Shown piece by piece: positions 6,703 to 15,714 of a stretch of DNA of 62,709 nucleotides. This DNA comes from DAORHV01 sp964434575 (GTDB lineage Bacteria; Patescibacteriota; Gracilibacteria; Peribacterales; Peribacteraceae), in assembly GCA_964434575.1 (NCBI GenBank), contig CAYSWB010000009.1, forward strand, positions 1-62,709, in the 5' to 3' direction. Within the stretch, counting starts at the first letter, position 1. Each line of letters starts with the position of its first letter. The translations under genes and the position numbers were made by a program. The notes under the pieces were generated by a model, which searched no databases, was not told where the DNA came from, and was given only the letters and a program-made list of their open reading frames with translations.

Positions 6703-8323
6703 AGACGGTCGTATGCGTCAAGCACAGCCGGAAGACGCGCGGCACCGGTACGCGGCGCAGTGCCCAAGCGGTGGCGGAAAGCGGTCCCAGCACCATCAGC
6801 AGGTCCAGTGGCATGGCGCCCGGCAGGCCGTAGCGGAATATCGGCGGCTGGCTCATCGAGAGCAAGAGCGCGTGGGCGGCGACAGTGGAAAAGAGCATCG
6901 CCAGCACTACGGCGTGCGGTCGGAAGCGGCGGAACGCCGGGAACAGGAGCAAGAGCGCGGCGGCGTAGGCGGTGAAGTGGGCGAGCGTGAACGAATACGT
7001 TTCCAGCCAGCTGCGGACGGTCAATACCGGCGCGCTTTGTGTCACGCGCAGTAACGCCGAACGTACGGCCAGGTTCCACTCCGCGGGCGCGGAAGGCGCG
7101 CCTCGCGGTGGATACCATTCGCGGTTCTTGGCTTCCAAGTAGCTGTTGTCCACCACCGCGGCCGGTAACTCGGTGGCTTGCTGGACCTGCAGTGACGACG
7201 GGTCGAACAACGCCCTGTAGTCCGCCAATACCGAGCGCACGAACGCTTCCGGGTGCGAACGGACGATGGCAACGGCTAGGGGCATGGCCGCCTTGTCGAC
7301 GGCGAAGAGGCGCCTGGGATTACCGAGCGGGTCGTCTGAGGCGGTTGCCACGGTAGCGGTGGCGTTCCAAAGGTATCGGAACGGTCCGTCCTGCGGGAGC
7401 CCCGTATCCCACGGGAAGTACATGTTGTGACGCGTCTCGCGGGCGCGGGTGCCTTGCAGCATGGGTATGCCGAGGCGGTTCTCCATGGCGCGCACGGTGC
7501 CGATGAACGCGGCGCTGGAAGTTGCTTCCGGCAACACAGCGTCGTCGTCTTGCAGCAGCGGCAGAACGCGCGACAGGAACTGGAAGGCGGAATAGCCTGT
7601 GGGCTTGAATTCGCCGTACACCAGCGCGTTGCGCGCGGACCAGGCCAGCAGCGGTCCGGTCGCCAGCGCGACGCACAGCACGCCCATGGCCAGTCGCCTG
7701 CGGACGCCGCCGCGGAAAGCGAAGAACGCGAACGGCAGCCACACCGGCAGCATGGCCGCGCCCGCCGTTCGCAGCAGCGCGCCGATGCCGATGACCGCGT
7801 AGCCTGCTGTCGCGGGTGCCGTCTTGCCGCCCAGGTAACCGCACAGGATGAGGAGCGACGAAAGCATGAATAACTGCGCGGTCACCGCGTCGGAGGCCAC
7901 GTGCAGGTTGTAGTAAAACGCCCGCATGAACAGCACCTGCATTGCCAAGAACGACCATGCCGCCGCCGATGCACCTCGCCGCGAAAGGAGCTTGCGGCAC
8001 ACGGCCAGCACCAGGACGGCGTTAGCGCAGAAGAGGAGTGCGTGCATCCAGTACACCGCGATGGTCGGGTTCGGAAAGAGTCTTGCGCCGGAATATATGA
8101 GGCCCAGAACGGGCGTGCGCCACCAGTCGAACCGGTTTTCGGCAAACACTTGGAAGTCGTGCGCGGCCAACAGATACCCCGGCGTCTCTATCGTCACGAA
8201 TCCGTATGGGTACGCCGCGGCCAGCACTGCGCATGCGCCCAGCGCGGCCAGGAAGATGCCGAGGTATCCCCGATGCTCGTGCAGGGCGCCCTTTTTCAGC
8301 ATTGGGTGTGGGTATGTGGACAT
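6701..8323 (-). CDS. polytopic membrane glycosyltransferase-like protein
   Basis: A 540-residue protein with roughly ten hydrophobic segments, starting MSTYPHPMLKKGALHEH before the first (LGIFLAALGACAVLAAAYPYG). The order of a short N-terminal loop, a first large loop (ETPGYLLAAHDFQVFAENRFDWWRTPV) and many helices resembles GT-C type transferases that use lipid-linked sugars, but no diagnostic motif is certain. The start at 8323 is set by the extended -10 TGG TATACT ending 6 nt upstream; the frame is open for 650 bases more. It diverges from the DUF1622 gene. Confidence 0.75.
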   Translation of the reverse strand: MSTYPHPMLKKGALHEHRGYLGIFLAALGACAVLAAAYPYGFVTIETPGYLLAAHDFQVFAENRFDWWRTPVLGLIYSGARLFPNPTIAVYWMHALLFCANAVLVLAVCRKLLSRRGASAAAWSFLAMQVLFMRAFYYNLHVASDAVTAQLFMLSSLLILCGYLGGKTAPATAGYAVIGIGALLRTAGAAMLPVWLPFAFFAFRGGVRRRLAMGVLCVALATGPLLAWSARNALVYGEFKPTGYSAFQFLSRVLPLLQDDDAVLPEATSSAAFIGTVRAMENRLGIPMLQGTRARETRHNMYFPWDTGLPQDGPFRYLWNATATVATASDDPLGNPRRLFAVDKAAMPLAVAIVRSHPEAFVRSVLADYRALFDPSSLQVQQATELPAAVVDNSYLEAKNREWYPPRGAPSAPAEWNLAVRSALLRVTQSAPVLTVRSWLETYSFTLAHFTAYAAALLLLFPAFRRFRPHAVVLAMLFSTVAAHALLLSMSQPPIFRYGLPGAMPLDLLMVLGPLSATAWALRRVPVPRVFRLCLTHTTV

Positions 8324-8419
8324 CTTCTCAGTATACCAGACGCGTGCGGAAGCGTCGATGGACGTGCTCCCGGGGCCGTTTTCGTGTATACTGGTGACGA
8401 ACACCAACCCCCACCACCC

Positions 8420-8827
8420 ATGGAACACGCCGTCGCAGTGAACGTCTTCGACTTGAGCAGCATCAGCATCTTCCTGGGCGAAGTGATCGGGTACATCGGC
8501 ATCGCCATCATGTTGGTGGGCCTCGTGAAGAGCCTGTGGCTCTTCTTCTTCCGCCAGCTCATCGGCCGCGAGAACATCCTGTCGGCCATCCGCATCGAAC
8601 TGGGTCAGCACCTGGCCCTGGGACTCGAATTCCTGGTGGGCAAGGACATCATCGAATCGCTGGTGAACCCCACCTGGGACGACCTCGGCAAGCTTGCCGC
8701 CATCATCGTGCTGCGCACCATCCTCACCATCTTCCTGCAGCGTGAGCTGAAGGAGGTCTCGCACGACGCGCACGAAGAGAAGGTCCTGCACGCGGCGCTG
8801 AAGGGGAAGAAGCACCACGCGAAGTAA
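8420..8827 (+). CDS. DUF1622-like membrane protein
   Basis: A 135-residue protein with a membrane segment (VIGYIGIAIMLVGLVKSLWLFFF), a middle RIELGQHLALGLEFLVGKDIIESLV and a second hydrophobic stretch (LAAIIVLRTILTIFLQREL). This order, in particular the R-x-LG--L-LGLEFL--KDI segment followed by I-LR--L--FL--EL, is that of the DUF1622 family. Function unknown. TATACT about 30 nt upstream of the ATG suggests a short leader without a Shine-Dalgarno site. Confidence 0.85.
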   Translation: MEHAVAVNVFDLSSISIFLGEVIGYIGIAIMLVGLVKSLWLFFFRQLIGRENILSAIRIELGQHLALGLEFLVGKDIIESLVNPTWDDLGKLAAIIVLRTILTIFLQRELKEVSHDAHEEKVLHAALKGKKHHAK

Positions 8828-9271
8828 TTCCACGTGATGTGACAGAGGCCTGAGTGATTTCTCGTGGAGAATTCCTCCTGCCACTTCTTTGCGCACCACC
8901 CCTTTGGTGGCTTGAGCACTTGTCCGGAGCTTGGAATCTCGCAACATGCCCTTCGTTCTTGTCCGGTTGTTGGACACGGCGGGAAGTGTCGCGCATCAGG
9001 CCGGTGCCGTCGCGCTCCCGCCGAAGTACTCCGTGAAAAATCTCGAAGAGATTTAGGAGTACGAGGCGCGTGGAGCGTAGGCCAGACGGCCTGCCGCGCG
9101 ACGTGTTTTGTTCCCAGGACCAAGCTCTTGAGTCCGAGCCGTAGGCGAAAGACGAAAGGCTTGGGATGCAATCCCTTTAGGGACCCCACTTTTTCAAAAA
9201 AGTGGGAAAGAAGAACATCCGTGCATCGCTTCTCCCTGCCAAAATCCACCGTTTTCTGGTATACTGATCCG
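8828..9271. ncRNA. hairpin-rich noncoding region, possible structured RNA or repeat
   Basis: No convincing gene lies here. Several hairpins do: CCACC/GGTGG (about 8897-8911), TGTCC/GGACA (about 8960-8976), GTACTCC...AAATCTC-GAA-GAGATTT...GGAGTAC (about 9027-9063), AGGCC/GGCCT (about 9079-9092), GGGAT/ATCCC (about 9163-9175) and CCCACTTTTT/AAAAAGTGGG (about 9185-9206). The density of perfect stems suggests a structured RNA or a non-autonomous repeat. The strand is undecided. The promoter of the next gene (TATACT at 9260-9265) lies at its right end. It does not match tmRNA, SRP RNA or RNase P RNA by the motifs I know. Confidence 0.4.
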
Positions 9272-10564
9272 ATGCCTTCCGCGCAGTCCATCGCCTTGCC
9301 AGCGGCCTTGCCGGCCGTCCGGCTGAAGGTCGCGCCGGCCCTGAAGCTCCTCTTTCTCGGCGCGTGCATCGTGCTGGCGCAGGTGTCGTTCGTGCCGGTG
9401 GTCGCCCGGGTGCCGGTGACGGACGTGCCGCAGGCGTTGCACCACTGGGACAGCGTTTGGTACGGACTCATTTCGCTCAACGGCTACCGCAGCAGCGTGC
9501 CGGCGTACCCGGCCAACCTGTCGATGACGGACAAGGAATTCAGCGACGCCACCAACGTGGCGTTCTTCCCGGCGTACCCGCTGCTCACGCGGTTCGTGCG
9601 CTCCTTCACCGGCTTGCCGTACCTGCCGTCCATGATGCTGGTGAGCCAGGCCGCCGCGGTGATGCTGTGGGCATACGCGCTGGCGCTGCTGAAGCGTTTC
9701 CGCGTTTCCGCCGCCGCACGCGCCGCCGCCATCGTCGCCATCGCTTCGCACCCGGCCGCGTTCTTTCTGGTCGCTTCGTATTCGGAGTCTCTCGTGCTGG
9801 GTTCCATGCTGGGTTTCGTCTACTGGAACCTGAACCGGGAGCATCCCGCGTCGCTGCCGCTCATGCTGCTGCACGGCTTCGTCATGTCCGCCACCAAGCT
9901 GTTCGCGTTGCCCATCGCGCTGCTGCCGCTGGTGCTGTGGGCCTGGCGGCGTTTCGCCGTTCGCCGCGCGGAAGCCGTGGGACCTGCGCTGTTCGACTCC
10001 GCGGTCGCGGCGTCCGGCGGCTTCTTGTTCCTGCTGTATTGCCAGCTCGCGTTCGGTTACTGGGACCTGTACATCATGCGCCAGCGCCGTGGCTGGGGCA
10101 TCAACCCCGACATCTTGTTTCCGCTGCACCAGTGGCCGCCGAAGTACCTCATCCCGGATATCACGTGGCCACTCCACGGCGCCGCGCAGATCAGCCGTTT
10201 CGCCGTCGCGGCGGCGGGCTGTTTCTTCCTGGCCACCGTTCTCGTGGACGTGCTGCGTGCCATGAGGCGCACCGGCCGCGACTGGACGGGCCGCATCGCG
10301 CTCTACTGGTGCGCGCTGGTGATGTTCTATGTCTCCACGGCGGGATTCTCGTCACTGAACATGTCGTCCATGGTCCGCCACACGTTCGGCACGTACGCGA
10401 TACTGGTGCTGCTCGGGGCCCATTCGTGGGCATCGGCCGGACCGGCTTTCCGCAAGCGCTTCGCGCCGTATGTCATCGTTTCCGGCATCGCCGTGCTCGT
10501 TGGCATGATCGCCGTGCAGACGCTGCTGATCGGCCGTTTCACCAGCGGAGGCTGGGTTGCGTAA
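9272..10564 (+). CDS. PIG-V-like mannosyltransferase family protein
   Basis: A 430-residue polytopic protein. HHWDSVWYGLISLNGY after the first membrane segment, VAFFPAYPLLTRFVR, and ASHPAAFFLVASYSESL follow the order of motifs in PIG-V type GPI mannosyltransferases and their bacterial relatives, which use polyprenyl-linked mannose. About nine hydrophobic segments follow. The start at 9272 is chosen because an extended -10 (TGG TATACT) ends 6 nt before the ATG; the frame is open for 400 bases upstream through the hairpin region. It may act on surface glycans together with the 6701-8323 protein; acceptor unknown. Confidence 0.82.
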   Translation: MPSAQSIALPAALPAVRLKVAPALKLLFLGACIVLAQVSFVPVVARVPVTDVPQALHHWDSVWYGLISLNGYRSSVPAYPANLSMTDKEFSDATNVAFFPAYPLLTRFVRSFTGLPYLPSMMLVSQAAAVMLWAYALALLKRFRVSAAARAAAIVAIASHPAAFFLVASYSESLVLGSMLGFVYWNLNREHPASLPLMLLHGFVMSATKLFALPIALLPLVLWAWRRFAVRRAEAVGPALFDSAVAASGGFLFLLYCQLAFGYWDLYIMRQRRGWGINPDILFPLHQWPPKYLIPDITWPLHGAAQISRFAVAAAGCFFLATVLVDVLRAMRRTGRDWTGRIALYWCALVMFYVSTAGFSSLNMSSMVRHTFGTYAILVLLGAHSWASAGPAFRKRFAPYVIVSGIAVLVGMIAVQTLLIGRFTSGGWVA

Positions 10565-10609
10565 ATCAGTGTTTTGATGTAAAATATACATAACATCCAA
10601 ACACCTCCC

Positions 10610-11401
10610 ATGAAGAAGTTCGCACACCAGCAGGCAATCGTCGCGGCCTGTTCCGGCATCGCCGCCGCTTTCGTCGGCGCGGTCATTCTCCAGAGTGTCC
10701 CCACCGCACCGCTGTCGGGCGACTTGCTGATGCATTCCGCACCCGGCGAGTTCGGCTCCAGCGCTTCCGAGATGAAACTGACGGTCGAAGACCTGGAGGC
10801 GGAGCTGTTGTCAGCGGATGAGTTTAGTCTGGATGGGTACGAGACGGAGTCCAGCGCCTGGGACCCGTCGGAAGTCGTGTCCGTCATCGAGACCGAAAAC
10901 GGCGAGATCATCGAGCTTACCGCCGGCCAGCTCGTGTCGCCGTACGAAGGAGATGCTTCTGCATTCAGCGACGACGTGATCGAGTACGTCGGCACCGCGG
11001 TCTGCGCCAACACGACCAAGAAGACCAAGGTCAACGCCAAGGGCAAGACCACCAAGTACAAGTTCACCAAGAAGGTTGGGCGCACGACCGTCAGCAAGGA
11101 GATCGCCCAGCGCTGCGCCCGTTCCGACGCCGAAGCGTCGGCGAAGACAGATGGTCTCGGTGCGTTCAAGAATTCCTGTGAACTTCCCGATTCCTGCACG
11201 TCCAACTGTATCGACCGGGGCACCACCTACGCGTACAACCCGGACCCGCCGAAGGTTACATTCAACGTCACGGAGCACAACGCGGACCCCATCATGAACT
11301 GCGCCGGCGGCAAATCGTATTCGGCGACCGCGACCGTGACGGGCGACTGCACGTCCACACGCGAGTGCAAGGCCAAGAGTGATTACAGGCCGATCTACTA
11401 A
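10610..11401 (+). CDS. secreted or anchored eight-cysteine protein, copy A
   Basis: A 263-residue protein with an N-terminal hydrophobic anchor or signal (MKKFAHQQAIVAACSGIAAA), an acidic linker (about 50-125) and a C-terminal domain with eight cysteines. The pattern is C...RC...FKNSC-x5-C-x3-C...NCAGGKSYSATATV-x3-C-x5-C. The same pattern recurs in the next gene, so the two are tandem paralogs. I recognise no known family. The domain probably forms four disulfides outside the cell. Upstream TAAAAT/TATACA sequences about 25 nt from the ATG are candidate -10 sites. Confidence 0.75.
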   Translation: MKKFAHQQAIVAACSGIAAAFVGAVILQSVPTAPLSGDLLMHSAPGEFGSSASEMKLTVEDLEAELLSADEFSLDGYETESSAWDPSEVVSVIETENGEIIELTAGQLVSPYEGDASAFSDDVIEYVGTAVCANTTKKTKVNAKGKTTKYKFTKKVGRTTVSKEIAQRCARSDAEASAKTDGLGAFKNSCELPDSCTSNCIDRGTTYAYNPDPPKVTFNVTEHNADPIMNCAGGKSYSATATVTGDCTSTRECKAKSDYRPIY

Positions 11402-11468
11402 CGCCGCCGCATTCAGGGACATCGTTCGTCTTTACCGCATGGGTCCGCGTCTCTAGACTCGGGCCCAT

Positions 11469-12224
11469 ATGAAGAAACAGCAACTCGCTTTATTCGCAAC
11501 GTCCGGCGTGCTGGCGGTCGTCATCGGCGTGAGTGTCACGCAGCGCATGGCCGGCCCGGTCGCGGGCGACCTGCTCGGCGGCGAGGGGCAATCCAGCATG
11601 ATGATGGGCATGCCGTCCGGCGACGGCGGCATGGTCGCCATGTCTTCGTCGTGGAGCGAACCGATGGGCATGAGCAGCAGCTCGTCCTTCGGCATGATGA
11701 TGTCCTCGTTTAGCATGGAGTCCACCAGCTCCAGCTTCGGCACGGCCATCTCGGCCGCCATCAGCAGCTGGTCGTCGGCGGGCAACGCGGTCTCCGAGGC
11801 GGCGAGCAGCTTCGATTCGTCGTTCGTCTCCAGCATCACCTGCGGCGAGACGAACAAGCAGGCCAACGTGAGCGTGACCGCCACCACCACGAACTTCACC
11901 TTCGGCACCGGCAAGAAGGCCCAGCAGCTGCCGTACCGCTGCGACCGCGCCGCCGCCGAACTGTCGGCCACGGCCGAAGCGGAGGCCGTCTTCCGCAACG
12001 CCTGTCCCGCCGCTCCGCCGTGCGCGCAGGGCTGCGACTACGTCAACTACCGCAAGGAGTACAAAAAGCCGCTGCCCGTGACCCTGAAGACCCGCCAGCT
12101 TACCGCGCCGCCCGTCATGGCGTGCGCCGGCGGCAAGGCGTACCAAAGCACGGCCACCGTCGCCAACGAGAGCTGCAACACGGTGAACGTGTGCGCGGCG
12201 CCCAAGCCGCCCCGTCCGCTGTAG
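11469..12224 (+). CDS. secreted or anchored eight-cysteine protein, copy B
   Basis: A 251-residue paralog of the preceding protein. It has an N-terminal hydrophobic segment (LALFATSGVLAVVIGVSV), a low-complexity Ser/Met-rich linker (about 40-110) and the same eight-cysteine C-terminal pattern: C...RC...FRNAC-x5-C-x3-C...ACAGGKAYQSTATV-x3-4-C-x5-C. The linkers are unrelated while the Cys domain is conserved, so selection acts on the domain. TAGACT ends 9 nt before the ATG, suggesting its own leaderless transcript. Function unknown. Confidence 0.75.
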   Translation: MKKQQLALFATSGVLAVVIGVSVTQRMAGPVAGDLLGGEGQSSMMMGMPSGDGGMVAMSSSWSEPMGMSSSSSFGMMMSSFSMESTSSSFGTAISAAISSWSSAGNAVSEAASSFDSSFVSSITCGETNKQANVSVTATTTNFTFGTGKKAQQLPYRCDRAAAELSATAEAEAVFRNACPAAPPCAQGCDYVNYRKEYKKPLPVTLKTRQLTAPPVMACAGGKAYQSTATVANESCNTVNVCAAPKPPRPL

Positions 12225-12257
12225 GCAGGCCATCGGCATGGGTGTACAATCATCCAC

Positions 12258-14294
12258 GTGGTACGCCTGCGTGATGAACTGACGGCCCCGCTGCTCAAAA
12301 CGACCGGCGCGTTCATCGATGGGTTGAAAGCCATGAAGATCGAGACCGTGCAGGACCTGCTGCTGCATTTTCCGCGCGATCACGAGGACTTAAGCCAGAT
12401 GATGACCATCATCGAGGCGCCGCTGGGGCAGAAAGTCACGCTGCGCGGCGTGATCTCCAAACTGAAGATGGTCCGCACCCGCACCCGGAAAATCCTGGTG
12501 CAGGCGACGTTCATCGACGAAGAGGGGAACACCGCGCAGGTGGTGTGGTTCAACCAGGCGCACATCATGCGCATGCTCAGAGACGGCCAGGACGTCACGC
12601 TCACCGGCAAGGTGGTGGAGAACGGCTACAAGCTGCAGATCCAGAGTCCCACGTTCGAAAGCAGCGCGCGCGGGCAGCTGCTGCACGCCGGCCGCATCGT
12701 GCCGGTGTATCCGCAGAGCGAGGGCATCACGAGCCGGTGGCTCCGGGAGAAAATCGCGCTGGTGAAGCCGGCGATCAACGAGTTTAACGAGACGCTGCCG
12801 CCCGAGATCATCGCGTCCGAGAAGCTGATGAGCCGCGCCGACGCCATCCACGAGCTGCACTATCCGACCACGCCCGAGAAACTGCAGGAGGCCAAGGACC
12901 GCTTCGCGTTCGAGGAGATGTTCGAGGTGCAGCGCCAGGCGCTGGAGCGCAAGCGCGAGTGGCAGGGCGAGCGCCAGAAGCGCCTGCAGATCGAAATGGA
13001 CCCGGCGGTCATCAAGGCGTTCTTCGGCTCGCTGCAGTTCGAGGCCACGTTCGACCAGAAGCGCTCCATCCTGGAAATCCTGAAGGACATGGAGCAGGAC
13101 CGGCCGATGTCGCGCCTGCTGGAAGGCGACGTGGGCTCGGGCAAGACGCTGGTGGCGGTGGCGGTGATCGTCCATGCGTTGCGCCGCGGCGGGCAGTGCG
13201 CGGTGATGGTGCCGACCGAAGTGCTGGCCAAGCAGCACGCCGCGAGCATCACCAGGCTCCTGTTGAACTGCCACGCGTTCATCCAGAAGAGCGACGAGCC
13301 CGCCTACCAGCATCTGAAAGCCATGCGGTTGCCGACGGTGTCTCTGCTCACCGGCTCCACGCCGCAATCTGAGGCGTCGGCCATTCGCCGCAGCCTGGGT
13401 GCCGGCCTGACCGACGTGGTGATCGGCACGCACTCGCTCATCGAAGACAGCGTGACGTTCAAGAACCTGGTCTTAGCGATAGTGGACGAGCAGCACCGCT
13501 TCGGCGTGGCCCAGCGGCAGCGGCTGCGCGACAAGGGCAGCCCGCACTTCCTTTCTATGACGGCCACACCCATCCCGCGCACGCTGGCGCTGACGGCGTT
13601 TGGGGAGCATGACCTGTCCGTGTTGCTGGAGAAGCCAGGCAACCGCAAGAAGATCCAAACCAAGGTGGTGCCGCCGAGCGGACGCAAGACGGTGGAGCTG
13701 TTCATCGACCAGCAGATCCGTGAAGGCCGGCAGGTGTTCGTGATCTGCCCGCTCATCACCGAATCCACCGAGGACGCCATGGCCGAGGTGAAGAGCGTGG
13801 ACGCCGAAGAAAAGCGGCTGAAAGAAGCCTTCGCGCATCGCCGCATCGCCAAGCTGCACGGCAAGATGACGCCGCAGGAAAAAGATTCGGTCATGCTCCA
13901 ATTTAAAGACAAGCAATTCGACATCCTGGTGTCTACGTCGGTCATCGAGGTGGGCATCGATGTGCCGAATGCAACACTGATCATCATTGAAGGCAGCGAG
14001 CGCTTCGGGCTCTCGCAGCTGCACCAGTTCCGCGGTCGTGTAGGCCGCAGTGACCATCACAGCTATTGCTACCTGTTCACCACCACGCCCGAACAGGCGC
14101 GGTCGGAGCGGCTGAAGGCGATGGAAGCGACGGACTCGGGTTTTGAATTAGCCGAGATCGATATGAAGCTCCGTGGCCCGGGCGAGCTGTACGGCTTCCG
14201 GCAGAGTGGTCTGGCGGAGATGCAGTTCGGGAGCCTGCTGGACCCGAAGATGGTTGTTCGTGCGCGGAAGGCGGCGGAGAGGGTATTGATTTGA
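12258..14294 (+). CDS. recG: ATP-dependent DNA helicase RecG
   Basis: A 678-residue superfamily 2 helicase that remodels stalled forks and branched DNA. The OB-fold wedge (LGQKVTLRGVISKLKMVRTRT) is followed by the motor with GDVGSGKTLVAVAV (Walker A), VDEQHRFGV (DEQH box), SMTATPIPRTLAL and the C-terminal GLSQLHQFRGRVGRSDHHS. It ends soon after MQFGSLLDPKMV, a normal length. The GTG start at 12258 is supported by TACAAT ending 7 nt upstream and by homology starting at once. Confidence 0.97.
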   Translation: MVRLRDELTAPLLKTTGAFIDGLKAMKIETVQDLLLHFPRDHEDLSQMMTIIEAPLGQKVTLRGVISKLKMVRTRTRKILVQATFIDEEGNTAQVVWFNQAHIMRMLRDGQDVTLTGKVVENGYKLQIQSPTFESSARGQLLHAGRIVPVYPQSEGITSRWLREKIALVKPAINEFNETLPPEIIASEKLMSRADAIHELHYPTTPEKLQEAKDRFAFEEMFEVQRQALERKREWQGERQKRLQIEMDPAVIKAFFGSLQFEATFDQKRSILEILKDMEQDRPMSRLLEGDVGSGKTLVAVAVIVHALRRGGQCAVMVPTEVLAKQHAASITRLLLNCHAFIQKSDEPAYQHLKAMRLPTVSLLTGSTPQSEASAIRRSLGAGLTDVVIGTHSLIEDSVTFKNLVLAIVDEQHRFGVAQRQRLRDKGSPHFLSMTATPIPRTLALTAFGEHDLSVLLEKPGNRKKIQTKVVPPSGRKTVELFIDQQIREGRQVFVICPLITESTEDAMAEVKSVDAEEKRLKEAFAHRRIAKLHGKMTPQEKDSVMLQFKDKQFDILVSTSVIEVGIDVPNATLIIIEGSERFGLSQLHQFRGRVGRSDHHSYCYLFTTTPEQARSERLKAMEATDSGFELAEIDMKLRGPGELYGFRQSGLAEMQFGSLLDPKMVVRARKAAERVLI

Positions 14295-14341
14295 ATAGAT
14301 AGAGAAAACGTATAGTCTTATAAACATACCCTTCAATAATT

Positions 14342-15616
14342 ATGGATACCTCTGTCGAGAAAAAGGAGGCCGGCTGGCTGAATAAATATAAGGCCAGCAT
14401 TGATTTAGACCCTTTTTTTCAAAGAGAAGGTGTCTGGAGAGATAAAAAACAAAAGTATTTCATTGATTCCTTAATTAAAAACTGGGGAACTCCTAAGATT
14501 TTTCTGCTTCAAACTGGGGAAGAAACTTATGACTGCTTAGATGGAAAGCAGCGCCTCACCAGCCTTTTTAGGTTTATGGCTAATGAGCTCCCCCTGTTAG
14601 GTGAATACACCACTGGATTTGACGGTAAAAAATATTCTCAGCTTCCCCGGTCGATGCAGGATAAATTTGATAAATATATTTTTTCCGTTGAAATCATCAC
14701 GAATGCTACTCCAGATGAAGTTGTGGAACTGTATAAGCGTCTTCAGGGTGGAGTTGCGTTGAATTTTGGTGAGAAGCTGTATCCCATTCCGGGCAACCTA
14801 AATGACTTCGTAAAAAACACGTTAGTAAAAAGGAATTTCTTTAAAAAAAATGCTTCGCTTTCAAATACTCGGTATTCCCATCACGCAGTATGTGCTCAGC
14901 TTTGCCTGCTAAGCATCAAAGGTGCTAAGGAAGATCTAAAATTAAAATTTTTGGAAAAGCTCTTTAAAGACTACGCAAGTTTCAATGAACAAGGTAGTGA
15001 AGCAGGAAAAATAATGGAAATTTTCGATTATCTGGAAAAGGCTTTTACAAGCTCTAAAGACCCAGCAATTAGGAATCGCCCAAATATTATCTCAATTTTC
15101 TATTTGTTTTTGGATTTGTCTGCAAGAGGCGATATTTCGGGAAAGGAAATGGCCATAGGTAATTTCTTTCGCAGATTTGTTAATAGTGTTCAAAAAGAAA
15201 TGGATAAAAAACCGGAGAACGCTGACCCAGAACTTTTGAGATATCAATCTGCAGTTACGCAAGGTGCGGACAAGATGAAATCTATTAATATTCGCCACGA
15301 AGTTTTGCTGAAAAAGCTTTCGCTGGAAAATAACTTCTTTTACAGACTGATCTATCCGATGTCACCCCAGGATAAATTCATGAAATATTATGATCTAGCT
15401 CAAAGAAAATTAGGATTATCGACTGTGATAGCTTTCGACGATTGGCTTATTAAGAATATGGGTTTGTCTGATATTGAATGCTCGAGCTCGCGTCATCGAA
15501 GACCTGAGACTTTCATTGGGCATATTCGAAATTGCATTCACCATGGGACGCATGGAACTTTTGCAAAAAAAGATTTGCCTGCGGCAATAAAAGTTTTGGA
15601 AAAAATCTTTTCTTAA
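14342..15616 (+). CDS. DUF262 protein with C-terminal HEPN-like motif
   Basis: A 424-residue protein in visibly AT-rich DNA, unlike all neighbours. The N terminus has DLDPFFQREGVW (about 21-32) and CLDGKQRLTSLF (about 65-76), the signature of DUF262, the nucleotide-dependent nuclease module of GmrS/GmrD-type modification-dependent restriction. The C terminus has IRNCIHHGTHG (R396, H401), which fits the R-x4-H motif of HEPN ribonucleases. The GmrD-type DUF1524 HNH domain is not seen. Base composition suggests horizontal transfer. A stand-alone defence or toxin role is inferred. Codon use includes many AAA and TTT codons. Confidence 0.8.
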   Translation: MDTSVEKKEAGWLNKYKASIDLDPFFQREGVWRDKKQKYFIDSLIKNWGTPKIFLLQTGEETYDCLDGKQRLTSLFRFMANELPLLGEYTTGFDGKKYSQLPRSMQDKFDKYIFSVEIITNATPDEVVELYKRLQGGVALNFGEKLYPIPGNLNDFVKNTLVKRNFFKKNASLSNTRYSHHAVCAQLCLLSIKGAKEDLKLKFLEKLFKDYASFNEQGSEAGKIMEIFDYLEKAFTSSKDPAIRNRPNIISIFYLFLDLSARGDISGKEMAIGNFFRRFVNSVQKEMDKKPENADPELLRYQSAVTQGADKMKSINIRHEVLLKKLSLENNFFYRLIYPMSPQDKFMKYYDLAQRKLGLSTVIAFDDWLIKNMGLSDIECSSSRHRRPETFIGHIRNCIHHGTHGTFAKKDLPAAIKVLEKIFS

Positions 15617-15654
15617 GTTAGCTGCCACATCACTGCGTGAGGTGTTCTAGGCAC

Positions 15655-15688
15655 GACAAAACCGCCGTCAACCATTGGCTGACGGCGG
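15655..15688 (-). terminator. terminator of the cupredoxin-like gene
   Basis: CCGCCGTCA (15662-15670) pairs with TGACGGCGG (15680-15688). On the minus strand it is followed by TTTT, as expected for the gene ending at 15715. Confidence 0.85.
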
Positions 15689-15714
15689 AATTGAACGACG
15701 GGACGAATGTGGGG

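Noticed and set aside
8605..9480. Minus-strand frame across the hairpin-rich region (8828-9271)
   Set aside because: The protein would be Arg/Pro/Cys-rich with no motif, overlaps the DUF1622 and PIG-V-like genes, and follows the hairpins, as expected for translation of a structured noncoding region.
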